Below are positions 26,148-34,770 of a DNA stretch of 64,000 nucleotides, in pieces. Within the stretch, counting starts at the first letter, position 1. Each line of letters opens with the position of its first letter. The stretch lies in contig CAZHBA010000104.1 in NCBI GenBank assembly GCA_964530225.1, forward strand, positions 32,096 to 96,095. Reading direction: 5' to 3'. A program made the position numbers and the translations under genes. Source of the DNA: CAZHBA01 sp964530225. GTDB taxonomy: Bacteria > Pseudomonadota > Alphaproteobacteria > UBA6615. The notes beneath the pieces are model-generated. The model searched no databases, was not told where the DNA came from, and saw nothing but the letters and a program-made list of their open reading frames with translations.

Positions 26148-27140
26148 TCAATCCTCAATGCTCGACGGCGTTATCGGCTCATCGGCTTCAATGTCGACAA
26201 GCGCACGCCGTCCGAGAACCGCTTTATACTGATCTGCGGCTATTCCACGGCGATCCGGAAGAGGCCGCTTCACGGCCATGTTTTCGACGCTCAGTGGCGT
26301 TCCAGCAGGAATCGGCTCGTTCGCCACGACGCAACGCAGATAGCGCTCTCGCGCCTGACGCAAATCACCTGTCAGTGGTTTACCTGCTACGCCCAATATC
26401 AGCTGCGTGCGGCGAATCGAATCGACCATTTGCGCAAACTGTTGCGGGCCCAGCGATATAGGGTGATCGAATCCGGCGCGCGACGGGTCCAGTGTGAGGT
26501 GCTTTTCGATACACATCGCACCAGCAGCCACGGCCATCGACGCTACATCCGTACCCAGAGAATGGTCGGAAAATCCGCACGGCACGCCGAACCGTTCCGC
26601 CATCCAACCAATGGCCCGCAGGTTTATGCTGTCTTCCGGCACGGGATAGATCGAGGTGCATTGCAGCAGGATAGCGGGGGCCTGTCCGGCAACGGCTACC
26701 AAGGCCGCACCGATCTCGGTTCCATCGGACATGCCCGTGGACAAAATGATCGGGCGACCCGTCGCAGCGGCCTGCTGGATAAGCGCCGTATGGGTCAGCA
26801 GCCCAGAGCTTATCTTATGCGCTACGGGCTCCAACCGGTTGATCCATTCTAGCGTCTCAAAATCGCCAACCGTCGTAAAACATGCTATGCCGCACGTGCG
26901 CGCATAGGCAAAGACTTCAGCAGTCTGTTCCTGGTTCAGACAGGCTTGCGAAAAGATGGCGTGGCTCTCTGTTCCACGCACATAATTCTTGTCGGGATCG
27001 ATCGTCTGCAGCTTCACTGCATCCGCGCCCGCCGCCATGGCGACATCGATCATACGCACGCAGGTCTCGACGCTACCTTCATGGTTGATGCCGATTTCGG
27101 CGATAACGAACACCTCCCCAGCAGGCGGCGGAAAAATCAT
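26148..27140 (-). CDS. NeuB-family nonulosonic acid synthase, pathway position of PseI
   Basis: This 330-residue protein condenses phosphoenolpyruvate with a free acetamido sugar to make a nine-carbon sugar acid. The TIM barrel starts AEIGINHEGSVETCVRMID and has DAVKLQTIDPDKNYVRG, KISSGLLTHTALI, SIYPVPEDSINLRAI and FSDHSLGTDVASM. A C-terminal SAF-like domain (about 260-330) includes AVKRPLPDRRGI. Context with pseB, pseC and pseG suggests PseI, but the N-terminal motif EIGINHEGS looks more like NeuB/LegI-type than the AELSANHxG of PseI as I remember it. The substrate is therefore uncertain. Confidence 0.85.
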   Translation of the reverse strand: MIFPPPAGEVFVIAEIGINHEGSVETCVRMIDVAMAAGADAVKLQTIDPDKNYVRGTESHAIFSQACLNQEQTAEVFAYARTCGIACFTTVGDFETLEWINRLEPVAHKISSGLLTHTALIQQAAATGRPIILSTGMSDGTEIGAALVAVAGQAPAILLQCTSIYPVPEDSINLRAIGWMAERFGVPCGFSDHSLGTDVASMAVAAGAMCIEKHLTLDPSRAGFDHPISLGPQQFAQMVDSIRRTQLILGVAGKPLTGDLRQARERYLRCVVANEPIPAGTPLSVENMAVKRPLPDRRGIAADQYKAVLGRRALVDIEADEPITPSSIED

Positions 27141-27176
27141 GTTGGGTTCCTTGGCAATGACAGCTTACCGGTAATG

Positions 27177-27860
27177 TCAGGCCAGTGAGGCCCGTACGAG
27201 CGAGAAAGCCTCGCCATGGCGAAAGCCATGCGTGGCACCGCGTAACTGCGCCAGGGAAAGCACATTTGCTTGGGAGCGCGGGTGCGGCGGCGCCCGTAAT
27301 TCTTTTTCATAAACGCTCAGCGCAGCGACCTTGCGATCAATCTGTGCGTCGATATCGATTACGATGTTGAAGGGAGTGTCGCTGTCAGAATCGAACCCCC
27401 ACTCGGTACTGGAGGGGACCTCGAAAGCAAGGATTGCAGCAACGCTCTGGCCCGGCAACGGACGAGCGGCCGTTCGAACTACCCGTGCCGCGATCCGGTG
27501 ATCGACATTGAGGTCGGCAAGACTATGCGTATAGATCAAATTATACTTTTTGGATCCAAGTGCGGTCTCAACAGATTGAACAACATCAAGCAAAGGTACG
27601 CTGTCCATACGATTGTCCGGGAAGTTCAGGAAGTGCGGTGGCTGGGCCCCCAAAATTTCTGCCGCAACGATGGCGGCTTGCGATCTCTCTTCTATATCCG
27701 AGGATTTGGTTGCACCGCGAGAAGACAAACCATCGGCCAGGAACAAAATATCGACAGTAGCGCCCGCGTCCGCGTGACGTGCTATCGTACCGCCGCACCC
27801 CAAGACCTCGTCGTCGGGATGGGCGGCCACGACTAGCACCGAGGCTGCATTCAGTAGCAT
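27177..27860 (-). CDS. PIG-L family deacetylase (LmbE-like)
   Basis: A zinc-dependent N-deacetylase of the PIG-L/LmbE family, about 227 residues. The metal-binding start VVAAHPDDEVLGCGGTIARH is intact, and the second ligand site is near SLADLNVDHRIAARVV. The usual role is removal of an N-acetyl group from an amino sugar; here the likely target is a nonulosonic acid or its precursor, making a free amine for later acylation. The ATG at 27860 was chosen over the TTG at 27905 because it has GGAG 6 nt upstream and places AHPDDE near residue 14, as usual. Confidence 0.85.
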   Translation of the reverse strand: MLLNAASVLVVAAHPDDEVLGCGGTIARHADAGATVDILFLADGLSSRGATKSSDIEERSQAAIVAAEILGAQPPHFLNFPDNRMDSVPLLDVVQSVETALGSKKYNLIYTHSLADLNVDHRIAARVVRTAARPLPGQSVAAILAFEVPSSTEWGFDSDSDTPFNIVIDIDAQIDRKVAALSVYEKELRAPPHPRSQANVLSLAQLRGATHGFRHGEAFSLVRASLA

Positions 27861-27915
27861 GGCACTCTCCACGTTCGGGCAATGACCAGCGGGGGCCGTC
27901 GCCAAATAAACTTCA

Positions 27916-29994
27916 TTATGGCCGAACCTGGAATACCGGGCTGACCAGTTTGCAGTTTAGCCGTTCGCGCAGCGTTCCCGTCCGCATCGCATCTTTGAGT
28001 TCAGGAAGGACGCGCGCATAGGCCGCTTCGATCAGTGCAAGCGCCCCGGCGTCATGGGCATAGCTCATATTGTGACTAGCCGTCAGAAGTACGCCAAGGT
28101 TCATCATCTCTTTCAGGAAAAAAGTCTTGATCTCAGCGGCGCTGAAGCCGTCCTGCCCGGTAAACGAAACTAAGACCCAAGGATCGATGCCGTTTAGCTG
28201 GATTACCTCTTGTAAATTGTTGTCGCGCACCAGGATATTCACACGATTACGCAGTTTAGCGCCTTGGCTCCACAGATGCTCAATCACCGGCTCGTCGCGC
28301 ATCTTTTTCAAAGTTGCCAACCCCGCCGCCAAAGACAAAGTCTCACCGCCAAACGTCGCCGAAAGAAACACCTCGCGCGCTTCGGCCATGACATCAGCAC
28401 GCCCAGCGAGGCAGGACAAAGGATGCCCATTAGCCATGCCCTTGCCGAGGACCGTTAGATCCGGCTGGACGCCGTAATAGGTTTGCGCGCCGCCTAACGC
28501 GGTCCGAAATCCGGTGATCGTTTCGTCGAACACCAAAAGACACCCGTGCTTATCGGCTAGTTGGCGCAAATCAGTAAGGTAGCGATTTCCGGTGTCATAG
28601 TCCGGAACCACCGGCTCCAGCATGACGCACGCCACTTTGCCATCTAGCGTCTTTAGGATGTCCTCGATTTCGCAAAGATCGCCGGAGGCGACCATGTGGG
28701 TCAACTCATGGCTTTGCGGAGGAACGCCACGATTGCGCACCGTCGTTCCAATGTACCAGTCCTGCCAACCGTGATAGCCGGTGACCAGGACATGATCGCC
28801 GCCGGTAAAGGCGCGCGCCACGCGCACCGCCCCCGAGGTTGCGTCCGTGCCGTTTTTTCCAAACCTGACACTCTGCGCCGAGGGGACGAGCTCGGCGATA
28901 AGCTCGGCCAATTCGCACTCCAGTTCGCTAGCCAAACTCAGACTAACGCCAGCCTTCATCTGCTGACGCACCGCCGCGTCAACATCCGAATCGCAATAGC
29001 CGAGGCTAACGGCAAGGAGCGACATCATCAGATCGACATATTCGTTCCCGTCGATGTCCCAGGCCCGGCACCCCATGCCATGCGACAGAAACAGCGGCGA
29101 ACGCCCTTCCGGCAGCACCAGGCGTGACTTACTAAAAGTCTGGCTGGCCAGCGGCACTCTTTGGTCGACCTTGCCTATCGCCATGTTCGAGCGATCATAG
29201 TTACGTTGTGTTTTAGCCCGAGCCTCCAAATCCTCCAGCAAGGCGGCTGGTATTGCATTTCGCGTCCGACCGATTTTATGCGTTACACCGGCATCGGACA
29301 GCCGGTCCTCTTGCGCGGCCACTTCGAGAAAACTCGGCACGTGGTCGGCTAGGAAACATTCAGCAAGCCGGTCGAGAAACTCGAGATCCTCTGGCGTATC
29401 CAGGGTCCAATGTCTGCCGGCGAGCCCCGGCAAGGGACATTCCAGCGTGCGAATTGAAAAGCGGCTTCGGTTCGCCCGTATCCACCGGGTCACATGTTCG
29501 CGGTGCGACGGCAGATCTGCCTCCGTATCTGCCTGGCGCAAAGTTTCGACCCAGAACGCCTCCACATCCAGCCCATCGGGCCACGTCCAAGGAGACGTGT
29601 TACAGGCATAATCACAGCCCGCGTTAATCAACAACCAGGCGACCTGATCGATCACGGCCGGATCGAGAAAGGGACAGTCGGCGGTTAGACGGACAATGAC
29701 ATCGGCGTCCTGTGCCTCCGCCGCACCCAACATCCGATGAAGCACGTCGCTCTCCGAACCGCGATAGCAAGAAATCCCAGCCTGCTCGCACCAATCGGTG
29801 ATTGCCCTATCACCATCCTGGATCGACGTCGCAACAACCACATCATCACACAGCCGAGATCTTCGCGCTGCCTGGACCACCCTTGCCAGCACAGGCTGGC
29901 CGCTGATCGGCCGAAGCGCTTTTCCCGGCAGCCGACTAGAGCCCATACGGGCCTGAATTACCGCAATCGTTCGATTTCTCGGCTGCTGGCTCAT
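27916..29994 (-). CDS. Cytidylyltransferase (PseF/SpsF-like) fused to a class III (GSA-type) aminotransferase
   Basis: Residues 1 to about 240 are an SpsF/PseF-like cytidylyltransferase (VIQARMGSSRLPGKALR, RLTADCPFLDPAVID), expected to make CMP-nonulosonate. Residues about 270-692 are a PLP class III aminotransferase similar to glutamate-1-semialdehyde aminomutase: FVDLMMSLLAVSLGY-like segment, FGKNGTDATSGAVRVARAFTG, LVFDETITGFR, and the PLP lysine in LGKGMANGHPLS. The ATG at 29994 overlaps the stop of the upstream oxidoreductase gene. An oxidoreductase plus aminotransferase pair could oxidise a hydroxyl to a ketone and transaminate it on the sugar. The target carbon is unknown. Confidence 0.85.
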   Translation of the reverse strand: MSQQPRNRTIAVIQARMGSSRLPGKALRPISGQPVLARVVQAARRSRLCDDVVVATSIQDGDRAITDWCEQAGISCYRGSESDVLHRMLGAAEAQDADVIVRLTADCPFLDPAVIDQVAWLLINAGCDYACNTSPWTWPDGLDVEAFWVETLRQADTEADLPSHREHVTRWIRANRSRFSIRTLECPLPGLAGRHWTLDTPEDLEFLDRLAECFLADHVPSFLEVAAQEDRLSDAGVTHKIGRTRNAIPAALLEDLEARAKTQRNYDRSNMAIGKVDQRVPLASQTFSKSRLVLPEGRSPLFLSHGMGCRAWDIDGNEYVDLMMSLLAVSLGYCDSDVDAAVRQQMKAGVSLSLASELECELAELIAELVPSAQSVRFGKNGTDATSGAVRVARAFTGGDHVLVTGYHGWQDWYIGTTVRNRGVPPQSHELTHMVASGDLCEIEDILKTLDGKVACVMLEPVVPDYDTGNRYLTDLRQLADKHGCLLVFDETITGFRTALGGAQTYYGVQPDLTVLGKGMANGHPLSCLAGRADVMAEAREVFLSATFGGETLSLAAGLATLKKMRDEPVIEHLWSQGAKLRNRVNILVRDNNLQEVIQLNGIDPWVLVSFTGQDGFSAAEIKTFFLKEMMNLGVLLTASHNMSYAHDAGALALIEAAYARVLPELKDAMRTGTLRERLNCKLVSPVFQVRP

Positions 29995-30977
29995 CCACTC
30001 ACCCAAAACCCGCTCAGCGCACGCGCATCTGTAGCCTGGCGCAGCGCGTTGAGGGCTTCCCTGCCGTCACAGGGTGGATTATCGCCACCCCGAACGGCGT
30101 CGACGAACTGCGTCAGCACGGCCTGGTATTCCTTGTTCGGTTCGAAGGCGTAGCGAGTCTCGGACTGCGGACTTCCAGTCGCATCGAAACGCTGGAGATA
30201 TCCTTGCCGTAGATCCGCAACGATAGCCCCAACCTCGCCAGACACCTCCAGGTATCGACGGCGAACGCGCGACCCAAAATCCAGATGCAGCGATGAAATA
30301 CACCCGGCCGCATGCTGTAGAATAACTTCCGCCATGTCTTCTGTTTGAAGCTCCATCACGCCAGTCTTACGCAACACCGCGGACACGGCCTCGGCGGGCC
30401 CAAGCAAATGGTTGGCAAGATCAATCTCGTGAATCACATCGAGAACCACACCTCCGCCGACGACGTCGTTGGCGTATCCTGTCCGGTAGTCGCGATCCGC
30501 ACGCCAATCCGGGAGCCAAGATGCGCTGACAAAACGCGCCCAACGGGGTGGTCCGAGTGCTGCTATCTCGGCGGGCAGCGCCGCGACAATTTCGCGTTGG
30601 CGCAAATTGAAGACGCCGCCAACCTGTAAATGTTGTTTGGTGGCCTGATCCAGAAGGGCCCCCACCGCACCGGGGTCGTGGCCAATGGGTTTCTCGACCA
30701 AGGTCGGAACATCGGCCGACAGACTCAAAGCGAGATCGGCCTGATGCTGGCCGGTGGGTGAAGCCACCAGCGCGATGTCGGCATTCTCCAACGCGTCCTG
30801 CGCCGTGTTAGCCAATGCCAAGCCCAGACCAGCGGCCTGCTCTCGCGCTACATCGCCCGGGTCATAGCCGACAACAGAAAGATCCAGAGCATTAGCGTTT
30901 TTGGCATGACGCGACCCTATCGAACCCAAGCCGAGAATGGCGATGCGTTCGACCTTTCTCGGCGGAAACTCGCTCAC
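29991..30977 (-). CDS. Gfo/Idh/MocA family oxidoreductase
   Basis: A 328-residue NAD(P)-dependent oxidoreductase with an N-terminal Rossmann fold (IAILGLGSIGSRHAKNA), the EKP motif (LVEKPIGHDP) near residue 95, and a C-terminal Gfo/Idh domain with DVIHEIDLANHLLG, in which the histidine and aspartate are the usual catalytic residues. The GTG start overlaps the pseC stop as GTGA, and its stop overlaps the cytidylyltransferase-aminotransferase gene as ATGA. This tight coupling suggests it oxidises the sugar acted on by that fusion. It is not part of the standard pseudaminic pathway. Confidence 0.85.
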   Translation of the reverse strand: MSEFPPRKVERIAILGLGSIGSRHAKNANALDLSVVGYDPGDVAREQAAGLGLALANTAQDALENADIALVASPTGQHQADLALSLSADVPTLVEKPIGHDPGAVGALLDQATKQHLQVGGVFNLRQREIVAALPAEIAALGPPRWARFVSASWLPDWRADRDYRTGYANDVVGGGVVLDVIHEIDLANHLLGPAEAVSAVLRKTGVMELQTEDMAEVILQHAAGCISSLHLDFGSRVRRRYLEVSGEVGAIVADLRQGYLQRFDATGSPQSETRYAFEPNKEYQAVLTQFVDAVRGGDNPPCDGREALNALRQATDARALSGFWVSG

Positions 30978-32215
30978 GCGGCCGTCTCACCAAGTACTTG
31001 GACGAGGGCGGCGATCACCCGCTCGATGTCCTCGGCCTGCATGTCCACGAATATCGGCAGCGACAGGACGCGGCAGAAATAGCTATCGCCACCAGGCAAG
31101 TCGGACAGGCCATATCGCTCAACATAATAAGGTTGCCGGTGGACTGGAATATAATGGACCTGGGTGCCAATCCCAGCGTCCCGCAATGCCGTCATGATCT
31201 GTCCCCGTATGGGCGCGAACTCCGGCGTCAGCAGGATCGGATAAAGATGGTAAGAGGGACGGCAGTCGTCGCTCCAACTTATCGGCTGAGCGTAAGATTC
31301 CAGCGCGCCCATATGCGCGTCATAGGAAGCAGCAAGTGCTCTTCGCTGCTCGATAAATTGGTCCAACCGAGCTAGCTGGCTCGTGCCCAGCGCACATTGC
31401 AGGTCGGTCAGGCGATAGTTGAAACCGATCTCCGACATTTGATAGGCGCCAGCATAGCCTGCACCCAGCCCCAGACCAGCGAGAAAATCGGGCGCCGACG
31501 CACCTTCCTCCCGAACCAAACCATGGTTTCGCAGCCGACGAATGCGTTTCGCAAGGAAACTATCGCGGAGCGCGACCGCCCCGCCCTCGCCTGTGGCGAT
31601 CGACTTGACGGGATGAAAAGAAAAACACGCCGCGAGGCTTTCCGTACAGGCTCCGACGGTGACCCAGTCTGACAGCTCAGCGGCGTAATACTCCGCACCC
31701 AACGCGTGGCAGGCGTCTTCGACGATCGTCATTTCAGCCGCACGCGCCACCGGCGCCACGGTGGTCAAATCGACGGTTTGCCCGTTGAGGTGCACCGGCA
31801 GAACCACCGTCGGCCGCAAACCTGGGAAGCGTCGAGGGAGCGTCTCGATACAGGCGGCGAGGTCTTGCTCGCGCATCAGACCCGTTTTGGGGTCCACATC
31901 GCAGAATGCTACCTCGGCGCCGGTCATGCGAACGGCGTTCGCCGTCGCCACAAAGGTCATGGCCGGCACGATCGCCACAGTTTCTGGACCCAGACCCGCC
32001 GCCATAGTGGCCAGATGGAGCGCTGCGGTCCCCGAACCGCAGACGATTATTTCGGCGCCCCCCAACCGCTCGGAAAGCGCCGCCTCGAAAGCCTCGACCC
32101 TAGGGCCTTGGGTCAACCAGTCGGATCGCAGGCAATCTGTAACCGCAGCGATGTCCTCTTCGCTAATCTGTTGGCGGCCGTATGAAAGAAACGGTGGTTT
32201 TCCGGAGTCCGACAT
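30974..32215 (-). CDS. pseC: UDP-4-amino-4,6-dideoxy-N-acetyl-beta-L-altrosamine transaminase
   Basis: A DegT/DnrJ/EryC1-family aminotransferase of 413 residues. It begins FLSYGRQQISEEDIAAV, with the PseC-type segment SDWLTQGPRVEAFEAAL. The PLP site is seen in EDACHALGAEYY and the lysine in CFSFHPVKSIATGEGGAV. It turns the 4-keto product of PseB into the 4-amino altrose derivative. It lies directly after pseB in the same direction (58 bp gap), the normal pathway order. Confidence 0.93.
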   Translation of the reverse strand: MSDSGKPPFLSYGRQQISEEDIAAVTDCLRSDWLTQGPRVEAFEAALSERLGGAEIIVCGSGTAALHLATMAAGLGPETVAIVPAMTFVATANAVRMTGAEVAFCDVDPKTGLMREQDLAACIETLPRRFPGLRPTVVLPVHLNGQTVDLTTVAPVARAAEMTIVEDACHALGAEYYAAELSDWVTVGACTESLAACFSFHPVKSIATGEGGAVALRDSFLAKRIRRLRNHGLVREEGASAPDFLAGLGLGAGYAGAYQMSEIGFNYRLTDLQCALGTSQLARLDQFIEQRRALAASYDAHMGALESYAQPISWSDDCRPSYHLYPILLTPEFAPIRGQIMTALRDAGIGTQVHYIPVHRQPYYVERYGLSDLPGGDSYFCRVLSLPIFVDMQAEDIERVIAALVQVLGETAA

Positions 32216-32273
32216 TAATTCGTTAGCCAGCTATTCGGCGCCGATGGGCAGGCGTGCGCAAACTGCGCTGCTG

Positions 32274-33269
32274 TTAGCCAATCTCTGACAGTAGTTCGGA
32301 GATTTCTTGTTCGTTCAGAAACTGGCTATTGCGGTCACTCGAATAGGTAAAATCCTCCCCAACGGGTGTTGCGTCCGGCAGAGGATCGCGCGTACGTGAC
32401 CAGAATACGAAGGAGGGTTCGATGATGTAGCGGTCGTCAAGCTCGACCGTGTTGCGCGCATCATCGCGCGTGATCATGATTTCGTGCAGCTTCTCGCCGG
32501 GGCGAATTCCCACCACGCGCTGCTCCAGATCGGGCGCGATGGCGCGGGCAAGGTCGGGAATATGCACGCTCGGGATTTTTGGCACGAAAATTTCGCCGCC
32601 TCGCATCATGTCAAGAGAGGCCAGTACGAACTGCACACTCTGGTCGAGCGTAATCAAAAAGCGCGTCATGTTCGGATCGGTGATCGGCAGATGGTCGTTG
32701 CCGTCCTTGACGAGCTTGCAGAAGAAAGGAACGACGCTACCCCGCGAATTTACGACATTACCATAACGCACCACGGAAAACCGTGTACCGTCGGTTCCGG
32801 CGACATTGTTGGCGGCAATAAAGATTTTGTCCGACGCGAGCTTACTTGCGCCATACAGGTTCACCGGGTTTGCGGCCTTATCCGTCGACAACGCTACGAC
32901 CTTCTTCACCCCCGCCCTAATCGCGGCCTGCGCCACATTTTCGGCCCCGATCACATTGGTCTGGATACATTCAAAGGGGTTGTATTCCGCCAGCGGCACA
33001 TGCTTTAGCGCGGCAGCATGGATGACATAGTCAATCCCGTGCATCGCGGTCACCAGCCGCTCGCGGTCGCGCACATCGCCAATGAAAAGCCGGACCTTGC
33101 TTCGTGCCGCTGGATTGAGGCCGAGCTCCAACTCATGGTGCTTGTGTTCGTCGCGGCTGAAAACGACCACTCTGGCCGGGTTGTGCGTTGCCAGTACCTT
33201 TTTCAGAAAATTACTCCCGAAAGAGCCCGTGCCACCGGTGATGAGGACAGACGAATTCTGCAAATTCAT
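32274..33269 (-). CDS. pseB: UDP-N-acetylglucosamine 4,6-dehydratase (inverting)
   Basis: PseB carries out the first step of pseudaminic acid synthesis, with C5 inversion. The protein (about 331 residues) has the SDR motif ITGGTGSFGSNFLKKVL, VVFSRDEHKHHELEL, AAALKHVPLAEYNPFE, LSTDKAANPVNLYGASK and IRPGEKLHEIMI, all classic for PseB and its FlaA1 relatives. The ATG at 33269 is preferred over the TTG at 33275. It appears to be the first gene of a long leftward operon reaching at least to pseG, with a 560-bp spacer upstream. Confidence 0.95.
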   Translation of the reverse strand: MNLQNSSVLITGGTGSFGSNFLKKVLATHNPARVVVFSRDEHKHHELELGLNPAARSKVRLFIGDVRDRERLVTAMHGIDYVIHAAALKHVPLAEYNPFECIQTNVIGAENVAQAAIRAGVKKVVALSTDKAANPVNLYGASKLASDKIFIAANNVAGTDGTRFSVVRYGNVVNSRGSVVPFFCKLVKDGNDHLPITDPNMTRFLITLDQSVQFVLASLDMMRGGEIFVPKIPSVHIPDLARAIAPDLEQRVVGIRPGEKLHEIMITRDDARNTVELDDRYIIEPSFVFWSRTRDPLPDATPVGEDFTYSSDRNSQFLNEQEISELLSEIG

Positions 33270-33828
33270 CGCCAAAAGAACCCTCTAAAATTCTAGAAAA
33301 CAGCGTCAGGTCGAAGGTGGAAGCCTTCGCCATCGCCTATTCCGGGCCAAGTAATCTTGGGCCGGGGTGTATCTTAGATAGAAATTGAAAGACCTGGAGG
33401 CGAGACACATCCCCCGTTCGTAAAGCTACCGCACTCCCGCTCCTCTGAACCGAGGGGGAGTGCTTCCGCCGAAAAGGATTGGTACCACGGGCAAAATCGC
33501 ACGGCAACTGTGTAGGTGCCACCATGACATATCATAGGTCGTATTTTGAAAGGTGGTCGCACGATTCACCGCTAACGGCGATACACGACGAAACGGATAT
33601 TCGAGCGCCCTCGCAGCAACGTCCGTCTCTCCCTTGTCAACGGAAAGTCGTTCACGCATGTGTTGCTTGGAATGTTAAAATAGGAATCCGAGACTATCGC
33701 TGTTCGCTTCGTAGAGAGTACCACCGACAGCGCCTTGTTCGCGACCGTCCTGTCATGCTTACCTAAGGCCCACCTTCACGCGCCACACCCCAAGTAAATG
33801 CGGCCAATATCAGCGCCACCAAATCGAG
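33270..33828. other. Intergenic spacer before pseB
   Basis: No gene is supported in these 559 bases. Short open frames on either strand have no recognisable protein character. The stretch lies between the end of the sulfotransferase gene and the start of pseB, both leftward, so it probably holds the pseB promoter and perhaps a terminator for the upstream unit. I could not pick convincing -35/-10 boxes or a hairpin with a T-run. Confidence 0.4.
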
Positions 33829-34740
33829 TCAGCCCAACGCACAATCAACTAGCCTGTTGTAAACGCCATCCATTTTTTGCTTTAGGGATGGATCGGCCTT
33901 CCCCCAATCAAGCGTGCGATCTTTTTTCGGCTCCCGAATATCGCCCAGAAGGGAATCGGTTTTGGGCCCGAAATTCATACCAAAAAAATCGCAAATTTTA
34001 CCGAGATCTGATTTAGCGTCCTGAACAAAGCGATCATAGTCAATTATCAAGTTGAATGTGGCCGCGTCTACCTTGTCATATTGATGAATGTAAGCAAGGC
34101 AGCAACGGTCGATAGGCGTCATAGTTTTCCAGTCGGATTCATATTTCGGCTCCAACCAGAAAGGAAAGTTGAATTTCCTGTCAGACTTTAGGGGCCATTT
34201 TAGCGAGGGGCCAGTGAGCGTGCTGTCGTCAAACCAGCCTTTTATCAAGATCGAGGCCACAACGCTCTCGGGCTGTCGAACAGTTGCCAGCATTTTCATT
34301 TGCGGATAATAGCCGGATAGAGTTCCTGCAAGATGAGTCATTTCAGGAATCTTGAAGGCAATTCGTGACTGTAACGAAGCCTCCACCAAGTCCCGATGTT
34401 TATGAGGTGTACGTTGACGTGCTTCGACGTCCGAAGGCTCTTTCATCGTCAAAATGTGAGTCAAATCCGCTTTATTGAGATTGAGATTTCTCCCTGCGAG
34501 GGCGGGAAGCAAGCAGTCCTCGTACAACGCCGCTTCGAACAGCAATTGCCATTGTTCGCGGGGAAGATCTTCGATCAGGGGAAGCAATACGTAACACAAA
34601 GGGGGTTCGATAAAGATTTCCGTACCGGCGAATGAACCCACAAGCCGGGCCATCATGGTCGTCCCGGTTCTCATCGCACCTGTCAAAAAAATGGCCTGCG
34701 ACACCGCTGTGCTCGCTTCGGGAAGAAGGCGAAGTGTCAT
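33829..34740 (-). CDS. Sulfotransferase (PAPS-dependent)
   Basis: The protein has 303 residues. The N-terminal AIFLTGAMRTGTTMMARLVG is the 5'-phosphosulfate binding loop of PAPS sulfotransferases (pattern RSGTT), and the later LATVRQPESVVASILIKGWF matches the 3'-phosphate-binding block with the conserved Arg and Ser. It probably sulfates a hydroxyl of the island's glycan or a lipid. It is the last gene of the leftward unit with neuABC. The donor PAPS could come from the APS kinase domain at 12.4 kb, or from elsewhere in the genome. Confidence 0.8.
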   Translation of the reverse strand: MTLRLLPEASTAVSQAIFLTGAMRTGTTMMARLVGSFAGTEIFIEPPLCYVLLPLIEDLPREQWQLLFEAALYEDCLLPALAGRNLNLNKADLTHILTMKEPSDVEARQRTPHKHRDLVEASLQSRIAFKIPEMTHLAGTLSGYYPQMKMLATVRQPESVVASILIKGWFDDSTLTGPSLKWPLKSDRKFNFPFWLEPKYESDWKTMTPIDRCCLAYIHQYDKVDAATFNLIIDYDRFVQDAKSDLGKICDFFGMNFGPKTDSLLGDIREPKKDRTLDWGKADPSLKQKMDGVYNRLVDCALG

Positions 34741-34770
34741 GAAATCCGGTGTTCTTCGGTATGGCTAATT

